From NCBI GenBank assembly GCA_046349855.1, contig JAXMBM010000012.1:79358-143357 (forward strand): a stretch of DNA of 64,000 nucleotides, given 5' to 3'. The notes beneath the pieces were generated by a model. That model made no database searches. It saw only the letters and a list, made by a program, of their open reading frames with translations, and was not told the DNA's origin. Position numbers and translations under genes: made by a program. Below, in pieces: positions 8,101-17,348 of the stretch. This DNA is from CAIXSC01 sp046349855. Its GTDB lineage: Bacteria > Planctomycetota > Planctomycetia > Pirellulales > Pirellulaceae. Position 1 is the first letter of the stretch, and each line of letters begins with the position of its first letter.

Positions 8101-8574
8101 TCACCCTTCCCCATGCTCGGCCCGAGCAATCGCTTCTCGCGCCGGTTCGTTGGCGTACACCACCGACAGCAACGCCGGAACGTACTTGTCCAGCATCGCC
8201 AGGGAAGTGGCAATGAGCCGCCCGATCATACCATCACTCAGACTGTCCCCAGACTCCTCCCCCGCCAGAATCTGGGACGCCTGGTACAGCACCTCGCCGT
8301 CGTCCATGTCGAACTCAAACTTGCCCACCTTCAGCCCGAAGTTGGCCCGCACCACGGCCTCGGCCACAGCGGGCCGAGCCCCCTCGGGAATCCGCAGCGG
8401 CATGTAGGCAAATACCTGAAACAGCCCGTCCGCGTCGTCCACTCGAGCGATCACCCGATAGGTCCCGACGTCACCACGGAAATCGGCCACCACGGTCTGG
8501 TGATCGTCCGGCGTCGAGTAGCGCAGGTCACGGTCCTGGAAATGTCCCACCAGCTTGGTAAAGGCAGTGCTCAC
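8101..8574 (-). CDS. YbjN-domain protein
   Basis: A 157-residue cytoplasmic protein with the YbjN fold, related to type III secretion chaperones. Indicators are YRVIARVDDADGLFQVFAYM, PAVAEAVVRANFGLKVGKFE and a central acidic strand DMDDGEVLYQASQ. YbjN proteins regulate motility and stress responses in enterobacteria; here the role is unknown. The gene starts divergently from the Gfo/Idh/MocA oxidoreductase, sharing a 199-base intergenic region. Confidence 0.75.
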   Translation of the reverse strand: MSTAFTKLVGHFQDRDLRYSTPDDHQTVVADFRGDVGTYRVIARVDDADGLFQVFAYMPLRIPEGARPAVAEAVVRANFGLKVGKFEFDMDDGEVLYQASQILAGEESGDSLSDGMIGRLIATSLAMLDKYVPALLSVVYANEPAREAIARAEHGEG

Positions 8575-8773
8575 GTTATTCCTCCTGTCATGAAGCAGCT
8601 ACCTAGAGAGACGAAAGTCGACCCTATCAGGTTCACGCGAATTCTCGCCCCGCTCGTTGTCTCCCCATCACCTCCCCTTCCCTCCTCCTCCTGTTTCCGG
8701 TCACCGCCGACTCTGTGATAGAATTCACAAACTTCGTTCGTCCATCCCGCCGACCCTTGGGAGCTTCCCCACC

Positions 8774-10093
8774 ATGTCCCACCTCTCGCGCCGCCATTTC
8801 CTCCAGGCCGCCTCCACACTCGCTACCCTCCCCCTCCTCCCACGCTTCGCCTCCGCGATCTCGCCCAACGGCAAGCTCCGCACCGCCCATATCGGCGTGG
8901 GCGGCATGGGAGGTGCCGATCTGGCATCGATCGCCAGCCATCCCAAAGTCGAGGTGGCGGCGCTATGCGATGTCGACCTGCGGACACTCGACGGCGCCGC
9001 CACTCGTCATCCCCAGGCCCGCAAGTTCCGCGATTACCGCGAGATGCTCACCACCCTCGGTGATTCCATCGACGCCGTCGTCGTCTCCACTCCCGATCAC
9101 ACTCACGCTCCCGCAGCCATGGCGGCGCTACAGAGCCGCAAGCCGGTCTACTGCCAGAAGCCGCTGACCCATGAGGTCTTCGAGGCCCGGCGGCTCCGCG
9201 AAGTGGCGGAAGCTCAGAAGCTGCCCACGCAGATGGGCATTCAGGTGCATTCGAGCGCCGTGTATCGCCGTGCGGTGAAAATGATCCAGGAGGGAGTGAT
9301 CGGCAAGGTGAGCCGCGTTTACGCCTGGTCCAACAAGAACTGGGGCTACGACGGCGGTCCCTTTACCGGCACTCACCAGCCCCCCGAGAACCTGGACTGG
9401 AACCTGTGGCTGGGCACGGCCGCCGAGCGTCCCTTCGTCCCCGGCGTCTATCACCCGGGCAACTGGCGGAAGCTGGTCGACTTCGGCACCGGGACGCTGG
9501 GCGACATGGGAGTCCACATCTTCGACACGCCCTACGCCGCCCTGCAGCTGACGTTCCCCAAATGGGCCAAGACGACCTGCCGCCCGCCGACGGGCATCGG
9601 TCATCCGGAACGGAACGTGGTCGAGTACGAATTCCCGCAGACCCGTTACACGACCGAGTCGCTCATCTGGACCTGGTTCGACGGCTCGTTCGCCCCGCCC
9701 AAGAGCGACGAACTCCAACTGCCCCCCGGTATCGGACTCCCCGGCCAAGGCGCCCTCTTCGTCGGCGAAGGGGGACACCTCCTCCTGCCGCACGTCGCCG
9801 AAGCTCAATTGTTCCCGGTCGAGAAATTCAAGGATTACCAGCGTCCCCAGGTCGCGGACGGCAACCACTACCATGAATGGGTCAACGCCTGCCTGGGAGA
9901 AGGACAGACGAGTGCCGGTTTCAACTACGCCGGGCCACTCACCGAAGCCCTCCTCCTGGGAGTCGTCGCCAACCGCTTCCCCGAAACGAAGCTCGAGTGG
10001 AACGCCGAGAAACTCACCGTCACCAATCTGCCCGACGCGAATCGGCTCATCAAACGCGAGTACCGCGCGGGCTTCCAGGTCAACGGCTTCTGA
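8774..10093 (+). CDS. Tat-exported Gfo/Idh/MocA family oxidoreductase
   Basis: A 439-residue NAD(P)-dependent oxidoreductase. A twin-arginine leader (SRRHFLQAASTLATLPLLPR) precedes the Rossmann domain, whose GxGxxG-like motif is HIGVGGMGGADL; CQKPLTHEVFEARRL carries the family's E/Q-K-P catalytic motif. The C-terminal domain includes the G-x-x-x-D-M-G-x-H segment (GTLGDMGVHIFDTPYAALQL). Planctomycetes encode many exported members, thought to act on sugars or cyclitols in the periplasm with a bound cofactor; the substrate is unknown. I chose ATG 8774 because it directly starts the Tat signal and has GGGAG upstream. It is convergent with the Hint-domain gene, 21 bases away. Confidence 0.9.
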   Translation: MSHLSRRHFLQAASTLATLPLLPRFASAISPNGKLRTAHIGVGGMGGADLASIASHPKVEVAALCDVDLRTLDGAATRHPQARKFRDYREMLTTLGDSIDAVVVSTPDHTHAPAAMAALQSRKPVYCQKPLTHEVFEARRLREVAEAQKLPTQMGIQVHSSAVYRRAVKMIQEGVIGKVSRVYAWSNKNWGYDGGPFTGTHQPPENLDWNLWLGTAAERPFVPGVYHPGNWRKLVDFGTGTLGDMGVHIFDTPYAALQLTFPKWAKTTCRPPTGIGHPERNVVEYEFPQTRYTTESLIWTWFDGSFAPPKSDELQLPPGIGLPGQGALFVGEGGHLLLPHVAEAQLFPVEKFKDYQRPQVADGNHYHEWVNACLGEGQTSAGFNYAGPLTEALLLGVVANRFPETKLEWNAEKLTVTNLPDANRLIKREYRAGFQVNGF

Positions 10094-10114
10094 GACTCGG
10101 ACCGCCTCTTCGAG

Positions 10115-11902
10115 TTACTGAGCGGACGGAGTTGCGGCGAGTCCGGGGACGGTGGCGTCGGTGCCCCGGGGGATCGAGTTGTCGTGACTCAACACCTTTC
10201 CCTCGCCGACGAAATAGGAATGGAAGTCGGCGACGATCAGGTTGTACGTCAGCTGCTCGTCCGCTTCCTCCGACCAGTGCTTCACGACCGTCGAACCGCG
10301 CACGTCATGCAATCGCTGACCGGTTCGCAGCTGTCGTGCCCGCACCCAGCCTTCGCCGGAGACCCAGAAGAGATGACCGCCGCTGCAGCGGATCGTGTCC
10401 CGCTCCGTCTCGATCCGGATGATCGGGCCGCGTGGCCGCTGAGTCGGCAGCAGCACCGGTTTGTACGCCAGTTCGCCCGTGCTCGGGTCCTGTGACAAGA
10501 CCAGATCGCCCGTCTGCAGCTGCTCCACTGGCCGCGGCCCGGTCACCGTCCAGATCGGAGTGCCGGCGACCAGGCATTCCTTCCGCGCCGCCGTGGTGCC
10601 CGACGTCGTGCTCACCATCGGAATCGTGGTGGCCGAGTAGTAGGCCATCGTGTAAGTCTCTTTCTCTCCATCCGGGAACGATTCGTTCACGTTGTACCAC
10701 CAGTTCCACCAGGCATCGGGCGTCGAGTCCAGTTGCTCTCCCGTGGCTGTCTTGAGGACCGTCGAGATGGAACGGTTGAGGCTGTCGATTTCGGCATTCA
10801 CATCACCCAGTCGAGCGACTCGGTCCTGGCCCACGTTGGCCAGCTGCTGCGCCTGCTCCGGGGTGACTCGACCGGCATTCTGTCGCAGGGTGTGCGCCAC
10901 CATCAGCACTTCCTTGTGGTCCTCCTTCTCGCGGAGGAACACCTGCCGGTAGCGAAGCTGATTCCCCGCCACCTGCTCGACGATCCACCGCGTCTCCACG
11001 GGGCTCGACATCAGCGACAGCAGCGTGGGCACATAGTCGTAGAAGGGGCGCGAGCGCAGCGTCTGCGCCGCCGCCTCGCCGACCGCGCTGTACGGATTGG
11101 CCACGGCAATCCGCGCCAACGTCACCGACGCCAGCGGCGAACGGATGCGGTCGATGGCCTGAATGGCTTGCAGCTGAGCCGCTTCGTTGGCACCGTCGAA
11201 GGCCTGGAGCAGCAGCGGAATAACCGCCGGTTCAGTGCACTTCTCCAGCGTCTGCTCGGCCTTGCGCCGATCCTCCGGATTCCGTGAGCTGAGCGCGGCA
11301 AATGCCCGTTTGATCTGGGCGGCGTGAGTGCGCGCGGCCTTGGCCGTCGCCTCGGTCTGCTGCCGCACGGAGTCCAGTTCCCGTTGCTCGAACCAGCGTC
11401 CGCCGATCCATTTCCATCCCAGGCGAGTGCGTGCACCTTCGTGGTTCGGGGCCAGCGCCAACACGCGATTCAGATGCACCTGTTCCTGTTCCCGCAGCCC
11501 CTGCGTCCGACACCAATCGGCGAGCGCCATCTGTCCGACTGGCGTATCGGCCGCGGCTTGCCGCTGCCGTTCGTAGGTCTGGAGCGCCGCTTGCAGCCCC
11601 GGATGCTCGGCCACGGCATCGTACTTGATCCACTTATCCTTCCACCGCACGTACCCGGCCTGCCACTGGGCGGCCGCCGCGCGGGGATATTCGCTGCGAA
11701 TGGCCTCCAACAGCGCCGTTCGATCCTCGACCTTGCCCGCCGCCTCGTCCTGCAGGACCGCAGTCACCGCTTCCTGCGGCTGACGATCGGCCGCGGTGGG
11801 TTCCGCACCGACCCCAGGCGGCAGCACCGCCACCAGACTCCCTCCGGCCACCAACCAGCAACCCAAGGCACGACGTAGCACGCCGCCAGCATTCGCCCGC
11901 AT
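10115..11902 (-). CDS. Exported HEAT-repeat protein with C-terminal Hint (intein-like) domain
   Basis: A 595-residue protein. A signal peptide (about 1-33) is followed by helical HEAT-like repeats (about 195-345) after a TPR-like front. From residue 443 the sequence becomes a Hint domain: Cys443 starts block A (CLVAGTPIWTVTGPRPVEQL, then TGDLVLSQDPSTGELAYK), block B has IRCSGGH with His510, and the domain closes with YNLIVADFHSYFVGEGKVLS and H573-D-N575, followed by Ser576. Only 20 residues remain after Asn575, so there is no toxin domain. Hint domains cleave or splice themselves. The C...HN-S set is what an active bacterial intein-like domain would need. GAGGG lies before the ATG. It is divergent from the TPR gene at 12019. 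Confidence 0.85.
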   Translation of the reverse strand: MRANAGGVLRRALGCWLVAGGSLVAVLPPGVGAEPTAADRQPQEAVTAVLQDEAAGKVEDRTALLEAIRSEYPRAAAAQWQAGYVRWKDKWIKYDAVAEHPGLQAALQTYERQRQAAADTPVGQMALADWCRTQGLREQEQVHLNRVLALAPNHEGARTRLGWKWIGGRWFEQRELDSVRQQTEATAKAARTHAAQIKRAFAALSSRNPEDRRKAEQTLEKCTEPAVIPLLLQAFDGANEAAQLQAIQAIDRIRSPLASVTLARIAVANPYSAVGEAAAQTLRSRPFYDYVPTLLSLMSSPVETRWIVEQVAGNQLRYRQVFLREKEDHKEVLMVAHTLRQNAGRVTPEQAQQLANVGQDRVARLGDVNAEIDSLNRSISTVLKTATGEQLDSTPDAWWNWWYNVNESFPDGEKETYTMAYYSATTIPMVSTTSGTTAARKECLVAGTPIWTVTGPRPVEQLQTGDLVLSQDPSTGELAYKPVLLPTQRPRGPIIRIETERDTIRCSGGHLFWVSGEGWVRARQLRTGQRLHDVRGSTVVKHWSEEADEQLTYNLIVADFHSYFVGEGKVLSHDNSIPRGTDATVPGLAATPSAQ

Positions 11903-12018
11903 GAGAGAGACCCTCGCTGATAAGGAGAAAAGAGGACGTCCCCGCGGATTTGCTTAACCTGACGTCCCTGGCGTATTATGGGCGTGGTCCACAGACCAGA
12001 CAATGACTTGGTGCCGAA

Positions 12019-13338
12019 ATGCTGGGAGTCCCCTCGCGCATGGGTCTGCTTCCATTCCTCCCGCAGCGACGGCTTCCCGGTTCGCTGGCCCGCCCGGCCT
12101 GCTTGGCCCGCTTCACCCGCCCGTTCCTCGGCATCCTGCTGCTGAGTGTGGCCCGCCCGGCGGAGCGGGTGGCGGCCGCCCCTCCGCTGGCCAATCCGTC
12201 CGACTACGCGGCCCGCATCGCCCGCGTCGGCGACGGCCTGGAGAACCTGCGCGGCGAATTCACTCGACTCGACATGCGGATCACCGAGATTCGCATGCGG
12301 CTGACCCAGTCGGAAGTGGCCCTGGCGACCGGTGTCAATTCGGCGGCCCTGCTCACGCGGCAGCTGGCCGAACTGCGGGCTCAGGCGACGGCGGCGAACG
12401 CTCCGCAGCGTCCCGGGCGTCCGAATAATGGCCAACAGATCGATAACGCCATCACCACACTCACCAACCAGCTGTTGGTTCTCAACACGCGTCTGGCTGA
12501 GGAGCGGGCCCGTCAGGGAACGCTGGCCGCCGACCTCGCCCGCTCGCTCCAGCAGCAGGAAGCCCTCAAGCGTCAGGCCGCCAAGCAATTGGAAGAATAC
12601 TGGAAGGTCGCCGATCCCTTTGGCCGGTATCCGGCCGATTTCCAGCGAGCCGCGCTGGCGGAGTTCGACAAGCAACTGGCCGCCAATCGCGACAATCTGG
12701 GGGCCTTGCTGGCACGGGGCATTTGCCACCGCCGCCTGGGTCAGGCGGCCGACGCCGAACAGGACCTGACGGTGGTGGCCACGGCCGACAGCCCGCTGGC
12801 TCCCCTGGCGCTGGTGGCCCGTGGCGAACTGTACTACGCTCAGGGGCGCGAAAAGGAAGGGAAGGCAGACGTGGCCAAAGCCACCAGCCTCACACGGAAG
12901 AAGCCGGATTCCCGAGTTGTGCTGTACCGCGGCTGGCTGCTCTGTGGCCAGGGGAAGTACGGGCTCGCCGAAGTTGAACTCACCAAAGCTCTGCGACTCG
13001 GCGGACTCGATGCCGAAGCGCACCGTCTCCTGGCCCTGGTCGGCGCCTTCTCCGCCACCGCCGGCGATCACCCGATGACTCCTCAAGAGGCAGTCACGCA
13101 CGCCAATCGCGCCTGCCAGCTCACCAAGAACGAAGACTGGCTGGCACTCGAAGCCCTGGCGGCGGCCCAAGCAGCCAACTCGGAACCCCAGGCCGCTCAA
13201 GATGCTGCCCGGCAGGCCGCGCAGCTCACGACCGGGGAACTTCAGGAACGCTGTGAGGAGCGGGTGCAGTTCTACGAACAGGGAGACCAGCCGCGGCCCG
13301 ACTGGCCCGATCCGTTCCGCCTCACCCGGATTCCCTGA
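12019..13338 (+). CDS. Exported coiled-coil/TPR protein
   Basis: A 439-residue protein with a probable signal peptide (hydrophobic LGILLLSVARPAERVAAAPP after a basic stretch), a predicted coiled coil (about 60-200: repeated TRLDMRITEIRMRL, LTRQLAELRAQ, LNTRLAEERARQG), then TPR-type helices (ALLARGICHRRLGQAADAEQ, ALVARGELYYAQGREKEGKA, LYRGWLLCGQGKYGLAEVEL). It looks like a scaffold. The start is uncertain: ATG 12019 lacks a clear Shine-Dalgarno and an ATG at 12040 is possible. A long frame on the opposite strand lacks protein-like patterning. It is divergent from the Hint-domain gene and convergent with the propeller gene at 13378. Confidence 0.75.
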   Translation: MLGVPSRMGLLPFLPQRRLPGSLARPACLARFTRPFLGILLLSVARPAERVAAAPPLANPSDYAARIARVGDGLENLRGEFTRLDMRITEIRMRLTQSEVALATGVNSAALLTRQLAELRAQATAANAPQRPGRPNNGQQIDNAITTLTNQLLVLNTRLAEERARQGTLAADLARSLQQQEALKRQAAKQLEEYWKVADPFGRYPADFQRAALAEFDKQLAANRDNLGALLARGICHRRLGQAADAEQDLTVVATADSPLAPLALVARGELYYAQGREKEGKADVAKATSLTRKKPDSRVVLYRGWLLCGQGKYGLAEVELTKALRLGGLDAEAHRLLALVGAFSATAGDHPMTPQEAVTHANRACQLTKNEDWLALEALAAAQAANSEPQAAQDAARQAAQLTTGELQERCEERVQFYEQGDQPRPDWPDPFRLTRIP

Positions 13339-13345
13339 CTCGTTG

Positions 13346-13377
13346 TGCCGCACCTGCGCCGTCGGGCGTCTGCGGCA
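13346..13377. terminator. Possible terminator hairpin between convergent genes
   Basis: tgccgca at 13346-13352 pairs with tgcggca at 13371-13377 in the 39-base gap between two converging genes. The stem is short and there is no T-run, so this is weak. Confidence 0.3.
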
Positions 13378-14826
13378 TCACTCGTCGGGCAAGCCGTAGC
13401 AATAGACGGCGGTTTCGGTGCGGAGGTAGATGCGGCCATCGACAATCACCGGGCTGGCCACCACTCGTTCCGCCAGATCGGTTGTGGAGAGGATTTCCCA
13501 GCTGGCCCCTGCCTGGAGGACGGTGATGCCGCCCCGCTCACTCGCCAGGTAGATCTTGCCGTCGCCCGCCGCCGGCGAAGCGTAGTAGTTATTGGCGGCA
13601 CGCAGCCGGCCCGCTTTGCCGACCTTGCCGGTCGCGGCATCGAACGAGGTGACGATGCCCCCGTCCTTGACCAGGTAGAGCACTCCGCGATACGCCAGCG
13701 GGCTGGGCACGTAGGGCAATCCCTTGTCGTATTGCCAGGCGATGGCGGGGGACATCGGGGCGGAGTCGTCGAGGCGAATGGCGAGCAACGAGTTACGGGC
13801 CAGTTCAAACACCCGGGCGTAGCGCGCCCATTCGTCCTTGTCGAGCGACTGATCCTGATTCAGATCGATCCGGAAGAAGCGGTCGAGCACATCCTTGTTG
13901 TCGACCTCTTCCCGAGTCAGTCGACCGTTCTTGTCCGCATCCCACTGCCGCACCGCCACGTCCCACGGTTCCATCCCGATCCGAGCGTCGGTATCTCCCC
14001 CCGGCGACCATGTGGGTACGAACAGCATTCCCTGAGCAAAAATGGGGGTGGTGTTCACGATACGCGCCAACCCATCCAACGACCACAGTGGCTTGCCGTC
14101 GGCCAGGTCGTACGACACCAACTGCAGGGCTCCCGCGACCACGACCTGCTTGCGACCACCGATCGTGAGCACGATCGGCGTGGCGTAACTGCGCGTGAAG
14201 CCGTCGCGTCGCGCCTGCCAGCGGGTCTCGCCGGTCCGCGCATCGACACACAGCAGAAAGCTGCCGACGTCGTGGTCTTCGTTCAGCAGCAGGACGTCGT
14301 CGACGAGCACCGGCGAACTGGCCGAACCGAACTCATCCTGAAACGGTCCCAGCGGCTTGGACCAGAGTTGCTGACCCTGCAGGTCATAACAGAGCAGACC
14401 GTAGCTGCCGAAAAACGCATACACGCGTTGACCGTCCGCCGCCACACTCGCCGCCGCCGGACTTCCCGTGGGATGAAAAGTCTCGAGCCGCATGGCTGGG
14501 GCCGCGCGCCGCCAGCGGATGCGTCCCGATTCGCGTTCCAGGGCCACCGTTTCCAAACGTTCGCCGTCGAAGGTCGTCAGATAGAGGGAGTCACCGGCCA
14601 CGCAGGGAGACGAGTGTCCTTTGGTCAGGGGGACGCGCCAGCGGAGCACTCCGGGCATATTCAGATCGGCCGGCAAGGGGCGATCCTCACCGGTCGCCAC
14701 CCCCTGATCCGACCGGAAGTACCGCAGCGGTTCCGCGGACGGTGCCGCAGCGGCAGCACCGCCTAGCAGGAGCCCCATGAGAAGTCCTGGACGCCACCAC
14801 CCGTGCGCACCGCTCCGTCGTTCCAC
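13378..14826 (-). CDS. Exported PQQ-type beta-propeller with inserted EF-hand pair
   Basis: A 482-residue exported propeller. After a signal peptide (RPGLLMGLLLGGAAAAAP) come repeated PQQ-like blades: SPCVAGDSLYLTTFDGERLE, LLCVDARTGETRWQARRDGF, SSPVLVDDVLLLNEDHD, ASPAAGDGKIYLASERGGIT. A pair of calcium-binding EF-hands is inserted after the middle blades (WDADKNGRLTREEVDNKD and RIDLNQDQSLDKDEWARY). It probably recognises a ligand or partner outside the cytoplasm; no catalytic function is visible. I start at the GTG at 14826, 17 bases after the trypsin-like gene's stop, because GAGGAG precedes it and the signal peptide follows. The two genes probably form one operon. Confidence 0.8.
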   Translation of the reverse strand: MERRSGAHGWWRPGLLMGLLLGGAAAAAPSAEPLRYFRSDQGVATGEDRPLPADLNMPGVLRWRVPLTKGHSSPCVAGDSLYLTTFDGERLETVALERESGRIRWRRAAPAMRLETFHPTGSPAAASVAADGQRVYAFFGSYGLLCYDLQGQQLWSKPLGPFQDEFGSASSPVLVDDVLLLNEDHDVGSFLLCVDARTGETRWQARRDGFTRSYATPIVLTIGGRKQVVVAGALQLVSYDLADGKPLWSLDGLARIVNTTPIFAQGMLFVPTWSPGGDTDARIGMEPWDVAVRQWDADKNGRLTREEVDNKDVLDRFFRIDLNQDQSLDKDEWARYARVFELARNSLLAIRLDDSAPMSPAIAWQYDKGLPYVPSPLAYRGVLYLVKDGGIVTSFDAATGKVGKAGRLRAANNYYASPAAGDGKIYLASERGGITVLQAGASWEILSTTDLAERVVASPVIVDGRIYLRTETAVYCYGLPDE

Positions 14827-14843
14827 TTCCAGGCTCCTCGTGA

Positions 14844-17348
14844 TCAGTTGTCTTTGACCTTCAGCACCATCAGGACGCTGGGAGCGACCAGTTCGTCCAC
14901 GCGTTCCCATTCCAACCGTTCGCCCGGTTCGCCGCCGGCCGACTCGCCCGGCGACTGCGCCACGTAACCGGGCAGGTGTCGCGACAAGAAGGCCTGCAGA
15001 TCGGGCGCGGGGACGGCCACCCCGTAACTGTCGACGCCGTTGCCACCGATCGTCTTGGCGGTGACCATGCCGATCACTCGGCCATACCGGTTGAGCACCG
15101 GGCCACCGCTGTTGCCGGGGTTAATGCGGCAATCGAGCACATGCCGCTTGTCCTCTGACTGTTCGGCCGGTGAGTGCACGACGCCGGTCGTGATGCGGAC
15201 GTCCTTTCCCAGATCATCTCCCAAGGGGAATCCGAACACCGCCACTTCCGATCCGCGGCGGACTCGATCGGGTGACACGGTTAGTGCCGTGAACCGAGGA
15301 AAGGCCTGGGGATCGACTTTCAACAGAGCGATATCCTGCTGAGGATCAACTGCGACCGTGGTTGCCGGGACACTGGTCATGCCGCCCTGAGTGGGGACCC
15401 GGACCATGGTCTTTCCCGGACCCTCGATGACGTGATGATTCGTCAGCACGTACCCGTCCGCGCCGACCATGAACCCCGTGCCGCTCGACAGCTGATCCTT
15501 GCGGCGGAGCCAGTTTTCCATATCGGCCAGTTCCTGCCGCAGCTTCGCATCGTCAGGCTCGTAGGTCTTGGCCAACGCCACGTGCCGAGCCGCGGTGGCC
15601 GGATCGTCGAGCACGTTGAGCAGCAGCATGACGGCAATCGTATGGATGCGGACCGCTCGGTTCGGGTCGAGGAACTTGTGCGAACTGCTCCAGTTGAACA
15701 GGTCGGCAATCACCCCCACCACCTGCGCCCGCTCACGCTCGACGAGTGCCGAATTGAGCCGGGCGATCCAGTCGGCTTCGAAGAGGACTTCCAGCTTCCC
15801 CAACTGGTTCATGGGATCGAGCTGCCGTGCGACGGCCACCCACTGGGCCAGCATCCGGCCGTAGTGGGGCGTGAGTCGTTCGGCGTCGAGCCACTGGACG
15901 GCCTGTTCGAGCGCCGCCAGCCGTTCCGCGGGCGATTTGGATTTGGCCGCTTCCACCGCCGCCAGCCGGACATCGCGCTGCGCATGCTTGTTCTGCAGGA
16001 GCGTGATGTGCTGGATGTACTTGTCGAGACCATCGCCGAAGAAACCATCGGCAGCGTAGGGAGTGCCGCTGGCGTCGAGCAGCAGGATGGTCGGAACGGA
16101 GCGGATGCCGAACTGCAGGCTCAAATTGCGGTTCTGCTGGATGTTCTCCAGTTGATTGATGCCCGACTCGGTCCGCGGCAGGTCGACCACCAGCAGCACG
16201 AACCGCTGCTCGGCGAACGACCGGAAGCGCGGCTGCCCGAACACCTCACTCACCATCGCCTTGGTCTGGTTCGACCAATCCGAACCCGAGAAGACCAGGA
16301 AAATGTCCCGCTTCTTTTCCCGCGCCTGCTTCTGAGCCACTTCCAGATTCTGCAGCCAACCGGCGAAACCGGGCGGGCCAGACTGGAAATCGCTGGGCGG
16401 AGGTGGACGGTCGGAAGAGACGGCGGGAGGATCTGCCGGGCCGAGGGTCCGCTCCCACGTGGGGCGGAACGGGAGCTGTTCCCCCTTGCGGAGCGTGAAC
16501 GAGTGGTCGACCTGCTGGTAGCCGCGGCGCTGGATCGTCAGCTGGTGCATCCCTTCCTCGACGATCAACTCGACCGGGCCAGCGGTGGGAATCGTCTGCG
16601 GTCGCTCATCGACCAGCAGTTTGATATCGCGGCGCCCGTCCGAGGGCAGTTCGACGATCAGTTTGGGCCGCCCCGCCACGCGGGCCACCGCGCTCGAATC
16701 ACCCGACAACGACATCACAATGCCGACCAGGCAGCCCACGGCGACCACCAACCCGATGCCTCCACCGACAATCACCCAGGCCAGCGGCGAGAGACGCTTA
16801 CCCGAGCCATTGCCGCGTCCCGACTTTCCCGCGCGCTGCGGGCGACGCACACCGGCCGAGGGTGCCGTCTTGAGGGGAAACGCTTCTTCCTCCGCCGGCG
16901 GTTCCGCTGGCGGCGGCGCCGCCACCGGCTTGCTCGCGGGCGCACCGGCAAAGCGGGCCCCGGGTGATGCCGCGGGTGGACGTATGCTGACGGTTCGTGG
17001 CCGGACGGGAGCGGCCGCTCCGGGAGTTCCCGCCACCCCGGCGGCAGGAGCGGGAGTCGGATGATTGATCACCACCCCTCCACCAGCCGGCGTCCCCAAC
17101 GTCGGCGCCGGAATGTCGGGGGAGGTCACCTGATCGTCGGTCACCGGGCTGGCGGTAAAACGGGCGCGCGGGTCCGAGACATTGGCCACCGGAGGCGGTT
17201 CCACGGGCGGAGGTTCGACGACTGGCGGGGGCGGCGGGGTCACCACCGTGATCTGCGCGCAGTGCGGGCACTTGGCCTTGCGACCCACGTGCTGTGCCGC
17301 CACTTTGAATGGAGCACCGCACGCTGCGCAGCGATACGTGATTTCCAT
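14844..17348 (-). CDS. Zinc-ribbon / thioredoxin-fold / trypsin-like protease fusion
   Basis: An 834-residue membrane protein. A zinc ribbon (C7, C10, C27, C30) is followed by a Pro/Ala-rich linker and one transmembrane helix (about 188-212). A PEGA-like segment (VELIVEEGMHQLTIQRRGYQ) leads to a thioredoxin fold (about 340-460) where the usual CxxC is SDWSNQ, so it cannot do thiol redox chemistry. Helices then lead to a trypsin-like HtrA-type protease with catalytic His639 (TNHHV), Asp672 (QQDIALLKV) and Ser747 (GNSGGPV). The protease domain should lie outside the cytoplasm and the zinc ribbon inside. The frame extends to 17645, but ATG 17348 has AGGGG in front and starts the zinc ribbon. It lies upstream of the propeller gene. 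Confidence 0.85.
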   Translation of the reverse strand: MEITYRCAACGAPFKVAAQHVGRKAKCPHCAQITVVTPPPPPVVEPPPVEPPPVANVSDPRARFTASPVTDDQVTSPDIPAPTLGTPAGGGVVINHPTPAPAAGVAGTPGAAAPVRPRTVSIRPPAASPGARFAGAPASKPVAAPPPAEPPAEEEAFPLKTAPSAGVRRPQRAGKSGRGNGSGKRLSPLAWVIVGGGIGLVVAVGCLVGIVMSLSGDSSAVARVAGRPKLIVELPSDGRRDIKLLVDERPQTIPTAGPVELIVEEGMHQLTIQRRGYQQVDHSFTLRKGEQLPFRPTWERTLGPADPPAVSSDRPPPPSDFQSGPPGFAGWLQNLEVAQKQAREKKRDIFLVFSGSDWSNQTKAMVSEVFGQPRFRSFAEQRFVLLVVDLPRTESGINQLENIQQNRNLSLQFGIRSVPTILLLDASGTPYAADGFFGDGLDKYIQHITLLQNKHAQRDVRLAAVEAAKSKSPAERLAALEQAVQWLDAERLTPHYGRMLAQWVAVARQLDPMNQLGKLEVLFEADWIARLNSALVERERAQVVGVIADLFNWSSSHKFLDPNRAVRIHTIAVMLLLNVLDDPATAARHVALAKTYEPDDAKLRQELADMENWLRRKDQLSSGTGFMVGADGYVLTNHHVIEGPGKTMVRVPTQGGMTSVPATTVAVDPQQDIALLKVDPQAFPRFTALTVSPDRVRRGSEVAVFGFPLGDDLGKDVRITTGVVHSPAEQSEDKRHVLDCRINPGNSGGPVLNRYGRVIGMVTAKTIGGNGVDSYGVAVPAPDLQAFLSRHLPGYVAQSPGESAGGEPGERLEWERVDELVAPSVLMVLKVKDN

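Noticed and set aside
7952..8104. N-terminal extension of the EthD protein overlapping the YbjN stop
   Set aside because: The added residues are Ala/Arg-rich low-complexity and precede a normal family start with its own Shine-Dalgarno.
10115..10180. Polymorphic toxin after the Hint domain
   Set aside because: Only 20 residues follow the HDN motif, there is no toxin domain and no immunity gene next to it.
11764..13353. A 529-codon open frame on the minus strand
   Set aside because: Antisense to the TPR gene at 12019. The plus strand has regular helix-repeat patterning, whereas this frame does not.
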